Below, piece after piece: positions 63,484 to 64,000 of a stretch of DNA of 64,000 bases. Origin of the DNA: CAZXIC01 sp964640195. GTDB lineage: Archaea > Iainarchaeota > Iainarchaeia > Iainarchaeales > GCA-2688035. The translations under genes and the position numbers were made by a program. How positions within the stretch are numbered: position 1 is the first letter of the stretch; every line of letters starts with the position of its first letter. Under the pieces are notes generated by a model. It was not told the origin of the DNA. It did not search any database and saw only the letters and a program-made list of their open reading frames with translations. Where the stretch lies: assembly GCA_964640195.1 (NCBI GenBank), contig CAZXIC010000001.1:1-64000 (forward strand), in the 5' to 3' direction.

Positions 63484-64000
63484 GGAAAGCAGTTTCAGTG
63501 TCGGCTTCAGCGCTTCTTTTCCTTTTGCTTTTCAGTGCAGCTTGTGCGGATATAGCGTTAATCCCAAGCAGCAGGCAGGTTAATGTAAGCAGGAACGACG
63601 TAATCGGCTTGCAGTTCCAGGTAAAGAACCTCGGTCCAGGTGAAACGTGCATTGACCTGGAAACAGAGCAGGACAATGCATACATTGAAACAAGCTTAAG
63701 CAAAGAGCACTTTTGCCTGGCTGAAAATAACGCAAGAACAGTTACGCTTACAATCAGGACAGAGAACGCCCCAAGGGGGCTGCACACTGTGCTGCTGCTG
63801 GCCTGGGCAGATGACGGCAATGCAACAGCAACGGTTTCCCTTTATGTTGCAGAAGAGCCTGAAATAGAACTGGTTGCATATAGGAGTGATGTTTGCAGCG
63901 GAAAGGAGGAACGAATAAGTGTCCTTGTAAGGAACAACAGCGACGAGTTCAAGGAAGTCAGGCTGCAGGCAGAGAATGAGATGCTGCTGCCGTATTTCAA
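63480..64000 (+). CDS. exported surface protein, cut by the window end
   Basis: ATG 63480 overlaps the stop of the previous gene (ATGA). The visible 173 residues have a signal peptide (residues 1-24, LFSAACA) and then Ig-like segments (VSRNDVIGLQFQVKNLGPGETCIDLETEQ, then VSLYVAEEPEIELVAYRSDVCSGKEERISVLVRNNSDEFKEVRLQ). The Cys residues may form disulfides. The 3' end is outside the window. It forms an operon with the upstream CARDB-like gene and may be a larger surface protein. Confidence 0.7.
   Translation, partial: MRKAVSVSASALLFLLLFSAACADIALIPSSRQVNVSRNDVIGLQFQVKNLGPGETCIDLETEQDNAYIETSLSKEHFCLAENNARTVTLTIRTENAPRGLHTVLLLAWADDGNATATVSLYVAEEPEIELVAYRSDVCSGKEERISVLVRNNSDEFKEVRLQAENEMLLPYF

Overview
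The window comes from an archaeon. Direct signs are a tRNA-Pro gene with a bulge-helix-bulge (BHB) intron at position 37/38, a four-subunit pyruvate:ferredoxin oxidoreductase, diphthine synthase, pyruvoyl-dependent arginine decarboxylase, an Lhr helicase, UPF0282 and DUF357 proteins, a TrmB-family regulator, and many genes with a TATA-like box about 25-30 bp before the start codon (leaderless style). Several bacterial-looking genes (MetK, ScpB, NadA, Hsp20) sit among them. Small cell-surface operons and many short lineage-specific proteins suggest a DPANN-type genome (Diapherotrites/Micrarchaeota-like). That placement is inference.

Layout. 1-4.4 kb: RNase HII, Hsp20, ScpB, two basic proteins that share an identical promoter, and a retropepsin-like protease next to a DUF5678 protein. 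4.6-7.5 kb: a relE toxin gene cut in two by a 2.38-kb AT-rich element that has imperfect inverted ends, a 15-bp target duplication, an AAA ATPase and an HNH nuclease. 7.6-17.7 kb: a translation-factor-like domain protein, Lhr helicase, malic enzyme, Lrp regulator, PRPP synthetase, enolase and a CNNM/CorC protein. 17.8-22.3 kb: a MacB-like ABC export operon with CARDB-type and small secreted partners. 22.3-28.6 kb: a multi-span membrane protein with a winged-helix partner, NadA, a poly-lysine microprotein, agmatinase plus arginine decarboxylase, aspartate dehydrogenase and an M24 peptidase. 28.6-37.1 kb: an M29-like peptidase, DHH phosphoesterase, PHP-less PolX, ACT protein, methyltransferase, UPF0282 and nitroreductase. 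37.3-41.2 kb: a 1306-residue surface protein with a phage-like insertion. 41.2-44.3 kb: the POR operon. 44.4-50.4 kb: acylphosphatase, an intact RelE toxin-antitoxin pair, DphB, and a TrmB regulator facing an E1-like/cupin/homocitrate-synthase-like operon. 50.5-55.1 kb: a PfkB-NagB fusion, PIG-L deacetylase, GT4 and a glycosidase. 55.1-62.7 kb: phosphoesterase, tRNA-Pro, CTP synthase, Trm112, TraB, tRNA-handling proteins, MetK and an XRE-CBS regulator. 62.9 kb to the end: two CARDB-like surface proteins, the second cut by the window edge.

Metabolically the genes outline lower glycolysis (enolase), malate to pyruvate to acetyl-CoA (malic enzyme, POR), PRPP and CTP supply, aspartate to quinolinate for NAD (NadX, NadA), arginine to putrescine (PvlArgDC, agmatinase), and a probable amino-sugar route (deacetylase, kinase-deaminase fusion). 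The most unusual loci are the relE-disrupting element, the kinase-deaminase fusion, the TrmB-controlled E1-like cluster, the tRNA intron with two competing folds, and a 19-residue poly-lysine peptide gene.
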